Below are positions 35,547 to 45,324 of a stretch of DNA of 64,000 nucleotides, piece by piece. The notes under the pieces are model-generated. The model ran no database searches, was not told where the DNA came from, and saw only the letters and a list, made by a program, of their open reading frames with translations. Source of the DNA: a methanogenic archaeon mixed culture ISO4-G1 (GTDB taxonomy: Archaea > Thermoplasmatota > Thermoplasmata > Methanomassiliicoccales > Methanomethylophilaceae); assembly GCA_001563305.1 (NCBI GenBank), contig CP013703.1:930001-994000 (forward strand), read 5' to 3'. Position 1 is the first letter of the stretch, and each line of letters starts with the position of its first letter. Both the position numbers and the translations under genes were made by a program.

Positions 35547-36809
35547 ATGTCGGTCAAAGATTCGCTGTTCGGCGAAGTCAGAACAATCAAGGGGAAGGTC
35601 GGAGCCGAGTCCAAGGATGTGACTGCGGCCCTGAAGGAAGATCAGAACTCGACATGCGTATTCGAGGACCTCAACGGGGGCCGCGCGGCAGGCAACATAT
35701 TCTCCACCAGAGAGAAGATCGCCAAGGCCCTGAACGTCCCCAAGGAGGATATCGTCAACCATCTGCTGGAAGCGGTCACCTCTCCCAGACCCTGCGAGGT
35801 CACGGATTCGCCTGCGTTCAGGCAGTGCACGCTGGAGACCGACATAACGAAGCTCCCCATCCCGAAGTACTTCCCTGAGGATGGCGGCAGATACATCACA
35901 TCCGGAGTCGTGGTGACCGAATACACCGGAAAGAGGAACGTATCATTCCACAGGATGATGGTCATGGACAGGAACCACCTTGCCATCAGACTCGTTCCGA
36001 GACACCTCTTCACGCTCTACAACATGGCCAAGGAGAAAGGGGAGGAACTGAGGATCTCCATCTGCATCGGGGCAAAGGCCGAGGTCCTGCTGGCTGCGGC
36101 CACATCCATGGACTTCGGAGCGGACGAACTGGAGGTCGCATCGGCCATGAACCTGAAAGGTCACGGTGCCCCGCTTGCAGTGGGTAGATGCGACAACGGC
36201 ATCCTCGTACCGGCCGACACGGACTACGTCCTCGAGGGACGCATCACGCTCAGGGAGACCAAGGAGGGCCCGTTCGTGGATATCACGGGAACGTACGACT
36301 TCGAGAGACAGCAGCCCGTGATCGAGATCGACAAGGTCTGGTCATGCAAAGACCCCATATTCCACCTGCTTCTCCCCGGAGGATACGAGCACTTCATGCT
36401 AATGGGGCTCCCCAGGGAACCCATGATCCTCAAGACCGTCAGACAGGCCGTCCCCAGGGTCAAGAACGTCCGCCTCACCGAGGGAGGATGCTGCTGGCTC
36501 AACGGAGTGGTTTCGATAAGGAAGAACAAGGAGGGCGACGGCGTCAACGCCATAATGGCCGCGTTCACCGGCCACCCGTCCATGAAGAACGTCATCATAG
36601 TGGACGACGACATCGACATCTTCAACGACAGGGAGGTCGAATGGGCGGTGGCCACCAGGATGCAGGCCGACAGGATCCTGAAGATCCCCAACGCAGCAGG
36701 TTCCTCGCTCGATCCGAGCTCCCACGGGAAGACCACGTGGAAGGTCGGCTACGACGCGACGATACCTTTGGACGCGGACAAGGTCCTGTTTGCAAAGGCA
36801 AAGCTCTGA
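35547..36809 (+). CDS. UbiD-family decarboxylase, probably anhydromevalonate phosphate decarboxylase
   Basis: A 420-aa UbiD-type enzyme, which would need prenylated FMN. Family stretches: FEDLNGGRAAGNIFSTREKIAKAL, PKYFPEDGGRYITSGVVVTEY, the RMMVMDRNHLAIRLVPRH loop, GGYEHFMLMGLPREPMIL, and NGVVSIRKNKEGDG. Archaea use a short UbiD homologue of this size in the modified mevalonate route that makes isopentenyl phosphate for lipids, and that is the most likely role. Aromatic acid decarboxylation is the alternative. No UbiX partner is nearby. Confidence 0.75.
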   Translation: MSVKDSLFGEVRTIKGKVGAESKDVTAALKEDQNSTCVFEDLNGGRAAGNIFSTREKIAKALNVPKEDIVNHLLEAVTSPRPCEVTDSPAFRQCTLETDITKLPIPKYFPEDGGRYITSGVVVTEYTGKRNVSFHRMMVMDRNHLAIRLVPRHLFTLYNMAKEKGEELRISICIGAKAEVLLAAATSMDFGADELEVASAMNLKGHGAPLAVGRCDNGILVPADTDYVLEGRITLRETKEGPFVDITGTYDFERQQPVIEIDKVWSCKDPIFHLLLPGGYEHFMLMGLPREPMILKTVRQAVPRVKNVRLTEGGCCWLNGVVSIRKNKEGDGVNAIMAAFTGHPSMKNVIIVDDDIDIFNDREVEWAVATRMQADRILKIPNAAGSSLDPSSHGKTTWKVGYDATIPLDADKVLFAKAKL

Positions 36810-36835
36810 TTCCAGTGGAAACTAGGTTTTTTAAA

Positions 36836-36875
36836 GCCTATTGAGCGGGTTATCTCTATAATAAATTCAATAGGC
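36836..36875 (+). promoter_or_regulatory. Inverted repeat flanking the surface-protein TATA box
   Basis: GCCTATTGA (36836-36844) and TCAATAGGC (36867-36875) are perfect 9-bp arms, 31 bp apart centre to centre, with TCTATAATAAAT between them. A dimer bound here would cover the TATA element of the large surface-protein gene. Confidence 0.5.
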
Positions 36876-36882
36876 GTCTACT

Positions 36883-36909
36883 CCATGGACCGTGCCTTTC
36901 GGTCCATGG
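36883..36909 (+). promoter_or_regulatory. Strong hairpin in the surface-protein leader
   Basis: CCATGGACCG/CGGTCCATGG (10 bp, perfect) with loop TGCCTTT, ten bases before the ATG at 36920. It may protect the mRNA 5' end or limit ribosome access. Confidence 0.5.
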
Positions 36910-36919
36910 GTGATAAGAA

Positions 36920-39625
36920 ATGAACAAGACTATGACCATGATAGCCGTGGTGCTCACCGTGCTCACGGCATTCTACGTGGCCAACTACGCAGAGAACGTG
37001 GACGGCGAGGTCCATACGACGTTCAACGGCGAGGACTATGTGGTCATATCCGATGCCGGGGACCGCTGCTACACCGACTCGGAGATGACGTACAGCAGGA
37101 TCTACATCGATTCGGCGACTGTCACGGCCAACGCGTTCAGGGACTGCAGCACGTCCTTGCAGTACGTGGTGCTCGGGGAAAGCGTGCGTACGGTCGGGGA
37201 CAGTGCATTCGAGGGATGCACGAGATTGGGATATGTGAGCGGCCAGCAGGTCATATCGCTCGGTGCGTATTCGTTCAAGGATACGGGGGTAACCAATGCG
37301 GAGTTCGGCCCCAGCCTTACCGCCGTAGGGCCTTACGCCTTCAGCGGCTGCAAGAATCTGATGGCCCCTGTACTGAGCGGAACAAACGTCTCCTCACTGG
37401 AGGACGGTGTGTTCGCGGGCAGCAGATTGAGGATCGAGGACATGAGGAACGTCACCAGGATCTCCGACACAGCCTTCCAGGGGGCCACCGTGGGCGGCCA
37501 GATCGTCAGCGAGGGACAGTCCGCGAGGATACCGGACATTCCGTCGATAACGTTCAGCGGATTCGAGCCCTCGTCCCTGTCGGTGCAAATCACCAGCGGC
37601 AGGACGTATCTGATGACGGGTGTCGGCAATTACACCACACTTGTCGCAACCGACTCCCTCGGATCCACTGAGACCAAGGCCAAACTGATCAATCCGGATC
37701 CGATCGTCTATGCCTGCAAGATACCTTTCAACAATGTGGATCTGCGCATCTCCCCTCGCGTGACCACCATCCATTTCCAGGATTTCCTCGGAATGGATGA
37801 CGTCACCCACGTCAGCGGTACGGGGACGTACACCATGCCCGCACCGGCCAAGGGGGGTGAGTTGTTCAGGAACTGGACGGTAGAAGGCCTGACTGGGCCT
37901 GTCAGTACCATCCTCGAGAAGAACTTCCAGATGCTTCCGGACACGATAGAGCCGGTCGGTGAATTCGACAGTGCCACGGTGACGTTCGATCATTCCCGGA
38001 TATCGGGTTCGGCCGACGTGTCCGCGCTTCCGGGATCCATGACTTTCTCGGTGGGCGACAGATACCCGGTACTAGACGACGTGGACGGCTACCTATTCTC
38101 CGGATGGGATGTGCGCGGAAGGTTCGTCGCGCCCGATGCGATGATTAACGTGTTCTCATCGCATACGGCCGTCAGCGTGTGGAACGCCGAGATGCACTCT
38201 GTGACCCTGAAGAATCCGGGCGGTTCCGTAATCCGTACGGAGGAACGTGCCAGCGGCAGCACCGTGGGGCCGTCTTCCATCGAAGTGGACGTCCCGGAGG
38301 GGAAGAGGCTGCTGGGGTGGGCGCTGACCGATGGCGGCGAAGCATTGATCGAGGACATCACCGTCACATCCGATATCGTCCTCTTCGCATTGTACCAGGA
38401 TGTACCGCTCCACACCGTGAGGTTCATTGACGGCGACACCGTCCTATCATCATGTGAGTCGTACGAGGGGACGCGTTTCACGATCGATATGGAGAACCCA
38501 ATTGCCGACGGCAAGACCTTCCAGAACTGGTCGGTGTACGGCACCGACCGTAAGCAGTACAGGAACGACATAATCACGATCGACGGCGATGTGGACCTGT
38601 GTGCGGTGTGGGATACTGTGAAGGTCACCCTGTACTATCACCTGTCCACGACGGTACGCGAGACCTACGACTGGGGCACCGAGGTCACATTGGGTAACAA
38701 TGATGCGGTCAGGCCAGGCTATACCCTTTCAGGATGGTCCACGACCCTCGGCGGACCCGTGGCATATGATGACGGATCCTCCGTCACTCTGACTTCCAAC
38801 CTCAACCTCTATCCGTGCTGGGCCCTAAGCGATGTCTGGACTATCACCTGCCATGATTACTCGGGCAACACCGCGACCAGATATCTGGCGGACGGGGAGA
38901 CGTTCATGATACCGGACCATTCGGCCAGAAGCGGTAACGTGTTCCTCGGATGGTCCATCGGGGACACGGGATCCGTAGATTATGTGACGGGTGACAGCTT
39001 CAGCGCCAGAGGGGACGTGCATCTCTACGAGGTCTGGCTGTACGAGGATACGTTCACGGTCACCGTCCATGCGGATACGGACATCGTCAGGACCGGTTAC
39101 GTCGGCCAGGAAGTGGATGTGACCCTCCCCTCCATGGAGCTGGGAGGATCCGTGCTTCAGGGATGGAGCACAGTCCAGGACTCTGACCGGGCCAGATACG
39201 ATGCCGAGGATACCGTTTCGGTCTCTGCCGATACGGATTTCTATCCGGTTTGGCAGAGGGTCTGGTTCATGCTGACATACCATCTGGATGAAGGTGACAT
39301 GACCAGGACGTACGATGCCGGCACACACGTCACATTGATGGTCCCGACGAAGGACGGATCGGCATTCTCCGGCTGGAGGGCCGCCGGTTCTGAAGAACCC
39401 ATGGGCAAGAGCATCGTCATCGAAGAGGATCTGGACCTGTATCCGGTATGGGTCCCGAAGGATACATCCGAAGGCAGCGACAGGACACCCGGCGGACAGC
39501 AGGACGGGACCGTTTCGACGGTCAGGGACGGGTCTGACAACAGGCTGCTCCTGACGCTTTCGACGGGCGCCACCGTGGCGGCTATATTGTCGGTACTGGC
39601 GGTGTTCCAGATACGCAGGAACTAA
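36920..39625 (+). CDS. Cell-surface protein with leucine-rich and InlB-type repeats
   Basis: A 901-aa secreted protein anchored at its C-terminus. Residues 1-29 are a signal peptide. Residues about 55-190 carry BspA-like leucine-rich units (VGDSAFEGCTRLGYV, VGPYAFSGCKNL). From about 420 to 850 there are at least six InlB B-like repeats, each ending in a Trp motif and a 'LYPVW'-like strand (FQNWSVYG, LSGWSTT, FLGWSIGD, LQGWSTVQ, FSGWRAAG). A Gly/Ser/Thr-rich linker and one membrane helix followed by RRN close the protein. Such proteins mediate adhesion in gut microbes; binding partner unknown. Codon usage is typical of the window, so recent transfer is not obvious. Confidence 0.8.
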   Translation: MNKTMTMIAVVLTVLTAFYVANYAENVDGEVHTTFNGEDYVVISDAGDRCYTDSEMTYSRIYIDSATVTANAFRDCSTSLQYVVLGESVRTVGDSAFEGCTRLGYVSGQQVISLGAYSFKDTGVTNAEFGPSLTAVGPYAFSGCKNLMAPVLSGTNVSSLEDGVFAGSRLRIEDMRNVTRISDTAFQGATVGGQIVSEGQSARIPDIPSITFSGFEPSSLSVQITSGRTYLMTGVGNYTTLVATDSLGSTETKAKLINPDPIVYACKIPFNNVDLRISPRVTTIHFQDFLGMDDVTHVSGTGTYTMPAPAKGGELFRNWTVEGLTGPVSTILEKNFQMLPDTIEPVGEFDSATVTFDHSRISGSADVSALPGSMTFSVGDRYPVLDDVDGYLFSGWDVRGRFVAPDAMINVFSSHTAVSVWNAEMHSVTLKNPGGSVIRTEERASGSTVGPSSIEVDVPEGKRLLGWALTDGGEALIEDITVTSDIVLFALYQDVPLHTVRFIDGDTVLSSCESYEGTRFTIDMENPIADGKTFQNWSVYGTDRKQYRNDIITIDGDVDLCAVWDTVKVTLYYHLSTTVRETYDWGTEVTLGNNDAVRPGYTLSGWSTTLGGPVAYDDGSSVTLTSNLNLYPCWALSDVWTITCHDYSGNTATRYLADGETFMIPDHSARSGNVFLGWSIGDTGSVDYVTGDSFSARGDVHLYEVWLYEDTFTVTVHADTDIVRTGYVGQEVDVTLPSMELGGSVLQGWSTVQDSDRARYDAEDTVSVSADTDFYPVWQRVWFMLTYHLDEGDMTRTYDAGTHVTLMVPTKDGSAFSGWRAAGSEEPMGKSIVIEEDLDLYPVWVPKDTSEGSDRTPGGQQDGTVSTVRDGSDNRLLLTLSTGATVAAILSVLAVFQIRRN

Positions 39626-39663
39626 ACCCTATATATCGCCCGCACCCTAGGGGATGTGAGCAT

Positions 39664-41595
39664 ATGGCGGCTATCAGACTGGGAAAGAATCACCTCAGAT
39701 GGTGTTACGAATGCAACCTACCGATTCTGGAGAAGGAACAGTGCCCGGTCTGCGGCTCGCCTACTGAGGAGGTCGTGCTCACACCCCCTGGAGATGCCCG
39801 CCCGGCATTCCAGCACGACATCGACCTTCTCAGGTCCGTCCTGGACCGCGACTACGGCGAGGGGACCGGCAGGACCGTCATACCGGACGGGCATGTGGTG
39901 ATCCTCAGCAAGGCACCCTCCCTGGACAGGATGGACGAGGTCGTCATCGACGGTGCCGTCATAGCATCCTTCAGATACGATATGGGAACCGGTTGGAAGT
40001 TCGTAGCCAGGATGCAGGGTGCATACCGCATCGCCAAGCATTATTCAAAAGGGTACGTGGTCTGCCACCCTGATGCCATCCCGTTCGTCAGGGAGAGCAA
40101 GAACCTCATGGCCCCCGGGGTCATAGACGCCGATCCGGACATCAAGTTCGGGGACGAGATCATAATCGTGGACCCGGAGCGCAACGCCATCGCGACCGGA
40201 ATGGCCAAGATGACCGGTCCGGAGATGGTAGAGTCCACCAAGGGCGTGGCCGTCAGGACCCGCTGGTACAGGCCCGAGGAGTTCCGCGACCTCACGGACA
40301 AGGAGAACTCATGGGACCTGACCGTGAAGGCCAACGAGGGCGTCCTCAGGAAGAGGATCAACGAGGCCACGGATTTCATCAAGAAGACGATAGAGAAGAA
40401 CAACCTCCCCGCGGTGGTATCGTTCTCCGGAGGGAAGGACAGCCTCGCCTCGCTGCTCCTCACCATGGATGCCAGTCTGAAGCTCCCGGTCATGTTCGTC
40501 GACACTGGATTGGAGTTCGACGAGACCGTGCAGCACGTCCACGAGACCTGCGAGAGGCACGGGCTGCAGCTCATCGAGGAGAAGGCGCCCACGGACGCGT
40601 TCTTCGGGAACCTGGTCTATTTCGGTCCCCCGGCGAAGGACTACAGGTGGTGCTGCAAGACCAACAAGCTCGGTCCGACCGTCGGTGCCATCAACAAGCA
40701 CTTCCCCGACGGGGTGCTGTCGTTCATCGGCCAGAGGAAATACGAATCGGAGCAGAGGAACTCCAAACCGAGGGTCTGGAGAAACCCCTGGACGCCCGGA
40801 CAGGTAGGGGCATCCCCGATCCAGAACTGGTGCGCAATGCACGTCTGGCTTTACATATTCTACAAGAAGGAACCGTACAACGTATGGTACACGAGAGGGC
40901 TGGACAGGATCGGCTGCTTCCTGTGTCCCGCCTCGGATCTGGCCGAGTTCGACGTTGTCGCCGGCAACAGCCGCAGATGGGACGACTGGAACGCCTATCT
41001 GGACAGGTACATGGAGGAGCGCGGTCTCCCCAAGGAGTGGAAGGAGTTCGGCCTGTGGAGGTGGAAGAACGCCCCCAATTCGATCAGAGAAGAGGTCCAG
41101 AAGGTCTCCGGAAAGGAAGTTTCGGAACTCACCAGACAGACCAAGACCCCTGAGAAGGGCCCCATAACGATGAAGGTCCAGGAGGGATACTCACCGTGCG
41201 TCATCGGTTACAGCATCGAGGCGGCGCTCTCGAGGCCGGTGGACCTGGAGAAGGTCAGACCATTCTGCCATGCGATCACGTGGATCGTCCCGGACAAGGT
41301 CGAGGGCGACTATCTGGAGCTCGGCGGGGCCACACTCTACGCTGAAGGTTCGATAATTAGCAAGTCCGGCTCCGAGACAGACGCGAGAAGGACCATCGAC
41401 CACATCTTCCAGCTCATTATGCGTGCGGAACAGTGCGTCGGATGCGGACTCTGCGCCGCGAGATGCAGACCCCATGCCCTGTACATGGAGGACGGAAAGG
41501 TCCACATCCACGAGGACGACTGCATATTCTGCAGGGAATGCTTCGGACCCTGTCCCTCGGTGAACTTCGCCAGGAACGAGGAGTTCGAGCAGTGA
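39664..41595 (+). CDS. PAPS-reductase-family protein fused to zinc finger and ferredoxin
   Basis: A 643-aa fusion. Residues 14-31 form a zinc finger (CYECNLPILEKEQCPVC). Residues about 100-200 look like a PUA-type RNA-binding domain (GYVVCHPDAIPF, GDEIIIVDPERNAIATGMA). Residues about 240-470 are a PP-loop ATP-pyrophosphatase domain of the PAPS-reductase type (AVVSFSGGKDSLASL, then CC, and FLCPASDLAEF). The end has two 4Fe-4S motifs (CVGCGLCAARC, CIFCRECFGPC). The RNA-binding part points to an RNA thiolation or sulfur-transfer role rather than sulfate assimilation; this is inference. cysE and cysS lie just downstream. Confidence 0.75.
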   Translation: MAAIRLGKNHLRWCYECNLPILEKEQCPVCGSPTEEVVLTPPGDARPAFQHDIDLLRSVLDRDYGEGTGRTVIPDGHVVILSKAPSLDRMDEVVIDGAVIASFRYDMGTGWKFVARMQGAYRIAKHYSKGYVVCHPDAIPFVRESKNLMAPGVIDADPDIKFGDEIIIVDPERNAIATGMAKMTGPEMVESTKGVAVRTRWYRPEEFRDLTDKENSWDLTVKANEGVLRKRINEATDFIKKTIEKNNLPAVVSFSGGKDSLASLLLTMDASLKLPVMFVDTGLEFDETVQHVHETCERHGLQLIEEKAPTDAFFGNLVYFGPPAKDYRWCCKTNKLGPTVGAINKHFPDGVLSFIGQRKYESEQRNSKPRVWRNPWTPGQVGASPIQNWCAMHVWLYIFYKKEPYNVWYTRGLDRIGCFLCPASDLAEFDVVAGNSRRWDDWNAYLDRYMEERGLPKEWKEFGLWRWKNAPNSIREEVQKVSGKEVSELTRQTKTPEKGPITMKVQEGYSPCVIGYSIEAALSRPVDLEKVRPFCHAITWIVPDKVEGDYLELGGATLYAEGSIISKSGSETDARRTIDHIFQLIMRAEQCVGCGLCAARCRPHALYMEDGKVHIHEDDCIFCRECFGPCPSVNFARNEEFEQ

Positions 41596-41599
41596 CAAC

Positions 41600-43153
41600 A
41601 TGAAGCTCACAGCCATCAAGGCCGACCTGACCCACTCGGAACCCATCGTCATACTAAATTCCGATGACTGCCTCGAGATGGGTGTCAGCGAAAAGGACCA
41701 CGTGCGTGTAACGGGAAAGACCAGCCTTACGACTGGGGTCGTCGTGGCGAAGACCGCCCTGCCTAAAGGGTTCGCCCTCATTCCGAACATCATCATGGAC
41801 AGGTGCGGGATCGAAAACGCATCCATCATCGAGGTCACATACAGCCCGTCTCCGGAATCCATCATTTCCATCCGCAAGAAGATCAACGGTGAGAAGCTGA
41901 CCAGGGAGGAGATCGATTCCATAATCGAGGACATCATGGACGGGGACCTATACGACAAGGAGATCATCGCCTTCGTGTCGTCGTTCAACATAGGCAATGC
42001 CGATTCCGACGAGATCGCGGAACTGGCCAAATCCATGGCGTCCACCGGCAAGAGTGTGGATTTCGGTGTGAGGCCGATATTCGACTTCCACAGTTTGGGC
42101 GGCGTCCCCGGTAACAAGATCACCCCGATCATCGTCTCCATAATAGCTTCAGAGGGGCTGACGATCCCTAAACTGTCGTCACGTGCGGTCAGCAGTGCCT
42201 GCGGAACGTCGGATTACGTTGATACGTTCTGCGACGTCGAGCTTGATTCGGAGACCATCTTAAGGGCCGTCCACAATGTGAAAGGTGTTTTCGCCTGCGG
42301 CAATGAGGATTACGCTCCGGTCGGGGACAAGATCATCAGGGCTGAACGCCCGATGGGCATCGACCCCCGTCCGATGATGATAGCGTCCATCATGAGCAAG
42401 AAGATATCCCTGGGGGTGACCGATCTGCTCGTGGACATCCCCGTTGGCAGAGGGACCAAGATCCAGGACATCGAGACCGCATACGACTTCGCCGAGGCGC
42501 TGATCGAGGTCGGCGACAGACTGGGTATCGTCACCGAGTGTGCCGTATCCTACGCCGATCAGCCCCTGGGCATGACGATAGGTCCCATCCTGGAGGCGAG
42601 GGAATGCATCAGGATACTGGAGGGCCCCAAGGATGACTGTGAGGTCCTGGACAAGGCCTGCCGCATGGCAGGGATAATCCTGGAGATGAACGGTTTCGAC
42701 GACGGCACTGAACGTGCATTCAGCATCGTGAAGTCCGGGAAGGCCCACGAGAAGTTCCTGGAGATCGTCAAGGTGCAGAACGGAGACCCGGGCCTCCGTT
42801 CAGAGGACCTTGTCCCGGGACCGTTCGTAAAGGACGTGCATGCGAAGAACACGGGGATCGTCCAGTATGTGGATATACCGAGCATCGTAGCGGTGGCCAA
42901 GGGAGCCGGTGCACCCGGGGACGTCGGAGCAGGGATCGAACTGGTGCACAGGGCAGGCGATAACGTCTACAGAGGTGACGTGCTGTTCAGGATATATGCG
43001 GAGAGCCAAGGCAAGCTGGATCGTGCGATAGAGTCCGCAAGGTCCCGTCCGCCGATGTTCGTCTCCAACGGTGCGATATCTCCCAGGCCAGATTCCATGA
43101 TAGTCCTGAGGATAAGTCCGGACGATGTCCTGAACCGATGTCTTCTGGGATGA
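41600..43153 (+). CDS. deoA: AMP phosphorylase
   Basis: A 517-aa archaeal AMP phosphorylase of the thymidine-phosphorylase superfamily. The N-terminal 80-residue archaeal domain is present. The catalytic core reads [20 protein letters not shown] (phosphate-binding GGVPG), [18 protein letters not shown], and [11 protein letters not shown]. It releases adenine and ribose 1,5-bisphosphate, feeding the nucleotide-salvage pathway through an isomerase and form III RuBisCO encoded elsewhere. It starts 4 bp after the preceding stop, so the two genes are co-transcribed. Confidence 0.9.
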   Translation: MKLTAIKADLTHSEPIVILNSDDCLEMGVSEKDHVRVTGKTSLTTGVVVAKTALPKGFALIPNIIMDRCGIENASIIEVTYSPSPESIISIRKKINGEKLTREEIDSIIEDIMDGDLYDKEIIAFVSSFNIGNADSDEIAELAKSMASTGKSVDFGVRPIFDFHSLGGVPGNKITPIIVSIIASEGLTIPKLSSRAVSSACGTSDYVDTFCDVELDSETILRAVHNVKGVFACGNEDYAPVGDKIIRAERPMGIDPRPMMIASIMSKKISLGVTDLLVDIPVGRGTKIQDIETAYDFAEALIEVGDRLGIVTECAVSYADQPLGMTIGPILEARECIRILEGPKDDCEVLDKACRMAGIILEMNGFDDGTERAFSIVKSGKAHEKFLEIVKVQNGDPGLRSEDLVPGPFVKDVHAKNTGIVQYVDIPSIVAVAKGAGAPGDVGAGIELVHRAGDNVYRGDVLFRIYAESQGKLDRAIESARSRPPMFVSNGAISPRPDSMIVLRISPDDVLNRCLLG

Positions 43154-43190
43154 GTATTTTAACTGCCATAATGATAGGGTCCTGATTCCG

Positions 43191-43823
43191 ATGAAGGTAG
43201 ACCCCGACGACCTGGCAGCAGCGATGGAGAAGGATCCCGCTCTCATAGACGAGGATGACGCCATCAAGTACCACACAGGCCTGCAGGCCGTCTCAATGTA
43301 CAGGGAGAGCCACGAACTGTGGCTGAAGGGCGAGAAGAAGAAGGCCAGGGAGATCAACTACAAGGCCCACCAGCTCACCGGATGCGACATTCATCCCGGG
43401 GCCACCATCGGAAAGAGATTCTTCATAGACCACGCGACCGGTGTGGTCATCGGCGAGACCACCGAGATCGGCGACGACGTGTCGATATACCAGGGGGTGA
43501 CCCTCGGCGGTGTCTCCACCAACAAGGGTAAGAGGCACCCCACGATCGGAAACCACGTGGTCGTCGGGTGCAACGCATCCGTCCTCGGCGCCATCAGGAT
43601 AGGGAACAATGTCCGTATCGGTGCCGGATCCGTCGTCCTCAAGGATGTACCGGACGACTGTACCGTCGTCGGTGTCCCCGGAAGGATCGTCAGGAAGAAA
43701 GGAGTCAAGGTCAACGACGAGCTCATGCACGGCGACCTGCCCGATCCGGAAGAGGATGAGATGGCGGTGCTCCGCAAGGAGATCGAGGATCTCAAGAAGC
43801 AGATCGCAGAGCTGAAGAAGTGA
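43191..43823 (+). CDS. cysE: Serine O-acetyltransferase
   Basis: A 210-aa left-handed beta-helix acetyltransferase: hexapeptide repeats run through [42 protein letters not shown] and on to [29 protein letters not shown]. His in DHATGV is the catalytic base. The C-terminus has an unusual short coiled coil ([20 protein letters not shown]) that may add oligomer contacts. It makes O-acetylserine for cysteine synthesis; cysS follows 70 bp downstream. Confidence 0.9.
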   Translation: MKVDPDDLAAAMEKDPALIDEDDAIKYHTGLQAVSMYRESHELWLKGEKKKAREINYKAHQLTGCDIHPGATIGKRFFIDHATGVVIGETTEIGDDVSIYQGVTLGGVSTNKGKRHPTIGNHVVVGCNASVLGAIRIGNNVRIGAGSVVLKDVPDDCTVVGVPGRIVRKKGVKVNDELMHGDLPDPEEDEMAVLRKEIEDLKKQIAELKK

Positions 43824-43893
43824 ACTTCCAGCAACATCCGCGTGCGCGACCACCAATTCTTATAATTATGATGGCGGATACGCAATCGATCAG

Positions 43894-45324
43894 ATGTCGT
43901 TGATGATCCACAACACGCTCACGAACTCCAAGGAGGAGTTCAAGACCATCGAACCAGGAAAAGTAAAGATGTACGTATGCGGAGTCACCGTATACGACGA
44001 CATCCACATGGGCCATGCCAGGTGCATGATAGTCTTCGATACGGTGGTCCGCTACCTCAGATACCTTGGATACCAGGTCACCCATGTCACCAACTTCACG
44101 GACGTGGACGACAAGATCATCAACAAGGCCGCGGCCGAGGGCATCGACCCCCTGGTCCTCTCAGCCAGATACATCGACAAATACTTCGAGGACTCAGCCA
44201 AGCTGGGGATCAACAAGGCGGACATCTATCCGAAGGCCAGCGAATGCATCGATGACATCATAAGGATGGTCCAGAAGATCATCGACAACGGATTCGGTTA
44301 CGTCGCACCCGACGGAAGCGTGTACTTCTCCATCGACAAGGTCAAGAACTACGGCAGGCTCGTTAAATCCAAACTCGAGGACATGTCCTCATCAGGACGC
44401 GTCCAGATGGAGGAGGGGAAGAGGAACCCCATGGACTTCGCGGTCTGGAAGGCGGCCAAGCCCGGAGAGTGCTCTTGGGACTCGCCCTGGGGAAAGGGAA
44501 GGCCCGGCTGGCACATCGAATGCTCGGCCATGATAGACAAGTACCTCGGGGAGCAGATCGACATCCACGGAGGAGGGAACGACCTTATATTCCCCCACCA
44601 CGAGAACGAGATCCTCCAGACGGAGGCCGTTACAGGAAAGCCCCTGGCGAACTTCTGGATGCACAACGGTATGCTCCAGGTCAAGGGCCACGGGATGTCC
44701 AAGGAGGAGAAGATGTCCAAATCCCTGGGCAACTTCTTCACGGTCAAGGATGTCGCGGCGAAATACGACACCCAGACCATCAGGTTCTACTTCCTCAACA
44801 CCCACTACATGAGCCCGCTCCTCTACGGCGAGGACATGCTCGAGGAGGCCAAGGCCGCGGATGCGAGGATCATCAACTGCTACAAGGACCTCAGGTCCTA
44901 CATCAAGACCGCTCCCGAAGGGGATGCGGAGGCTGACGACTGCTGCGACCTCATCGAGTCCTACAGGCAGTCCTTCAGGGATGCCATGGATGACGACTTC
45001 AACACCCGTCAGGCCATCGAGACCATCTTCCAGATGGTCAGGGCGGTCAACAAGGCGATGAACGAGAGGGGCCTCAGCAAGAAGGCGGCAGAGCGCCATC
45101 TGGCACTGTTCGACGAATTCAACGGGATCCTCAACATCATCCCGCCGGAGAACGACGGTGACGACGGCACCCTCGACGATGTCATGTCCATCCTCATCGA
45201 CCTGCGCGCGGAGCTCAGGAAGAACAAGATGTACGACCTCGCTGACATGATCCGCGACAGGCTCAAGGATGCGGGTGTAGTGCTCGAGGACTCCAAGGAC
45301 GGCGCCAAGTGGAAGAAGATCTGA
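43894..45324 (+). CDS. cysS: Cysteinyl-tRNA synthetase
   Basis: A 476-aa class I synthetase charging tRNA-Cys. The HIGH motif is DDIHMGHARCM, KMSKS is EEKMSKSLGNFF, and the zinc ligands include YVCGVT, the WHIECS segment and GGNDLIFPHHENE. The C-terminal DALR-type helical region is complete. Together with cysE it implies direct cysteine use rather than only the SepRS pathway seen in some methanogens. Its stop abuts the convergent thiolase gene with no gap. Confidence 0.95.
   Translation: MSLMIHNTLTNSKEEFKTIEPGKVKMYVCGVTVYDDIHMGHARCMIVFDTVVRYLRYLGYQVTHVTNFTDVDDKIINKAAAEGIDPLVLSARYIDKYFEDSAKLGINKADIYPKASECIDDIIRMVQKIIDNGFGYVAPDGSVYFSIDKVKNYGRLVKSKLEDMSSSGRVQMEEGKRNPMDFAVWKAAKPGECSWDSPWGKGRPGWHIECSAMIDKYLGEQIDIHGGGNDLIFPHHENEILQTEAVTGKPLANFWMHNGMLQVKGHGMSKEEKMSKSLGNFFTVKDVAAKYDTQTIRFYFLNTHYMSPLLYGEDMLEEAKAADARIINCYKDLRSYIKTAPEGDAEADDCCDLIESYRQSFRDAMDDDFNTRQAIETIFQMVRAVNKAMNERGLSKKAAERHLALFDEFNGILNIIPPENDGDDGTLDDVMSILIDLRAELRKNKMYDLADMIRDRLKDAGVVLEDSKDGAKWKKI

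Noticed and set aside
36810-36822. TTCCAGTGGAAAC, resembling the core of an archaeal origin recognition box
   Set aside because: It is a single copy at the end of the UbiD-like gene with no second box or A/T-rich unwinding region nearby; orc1 is 10 kb away. Probably chance.
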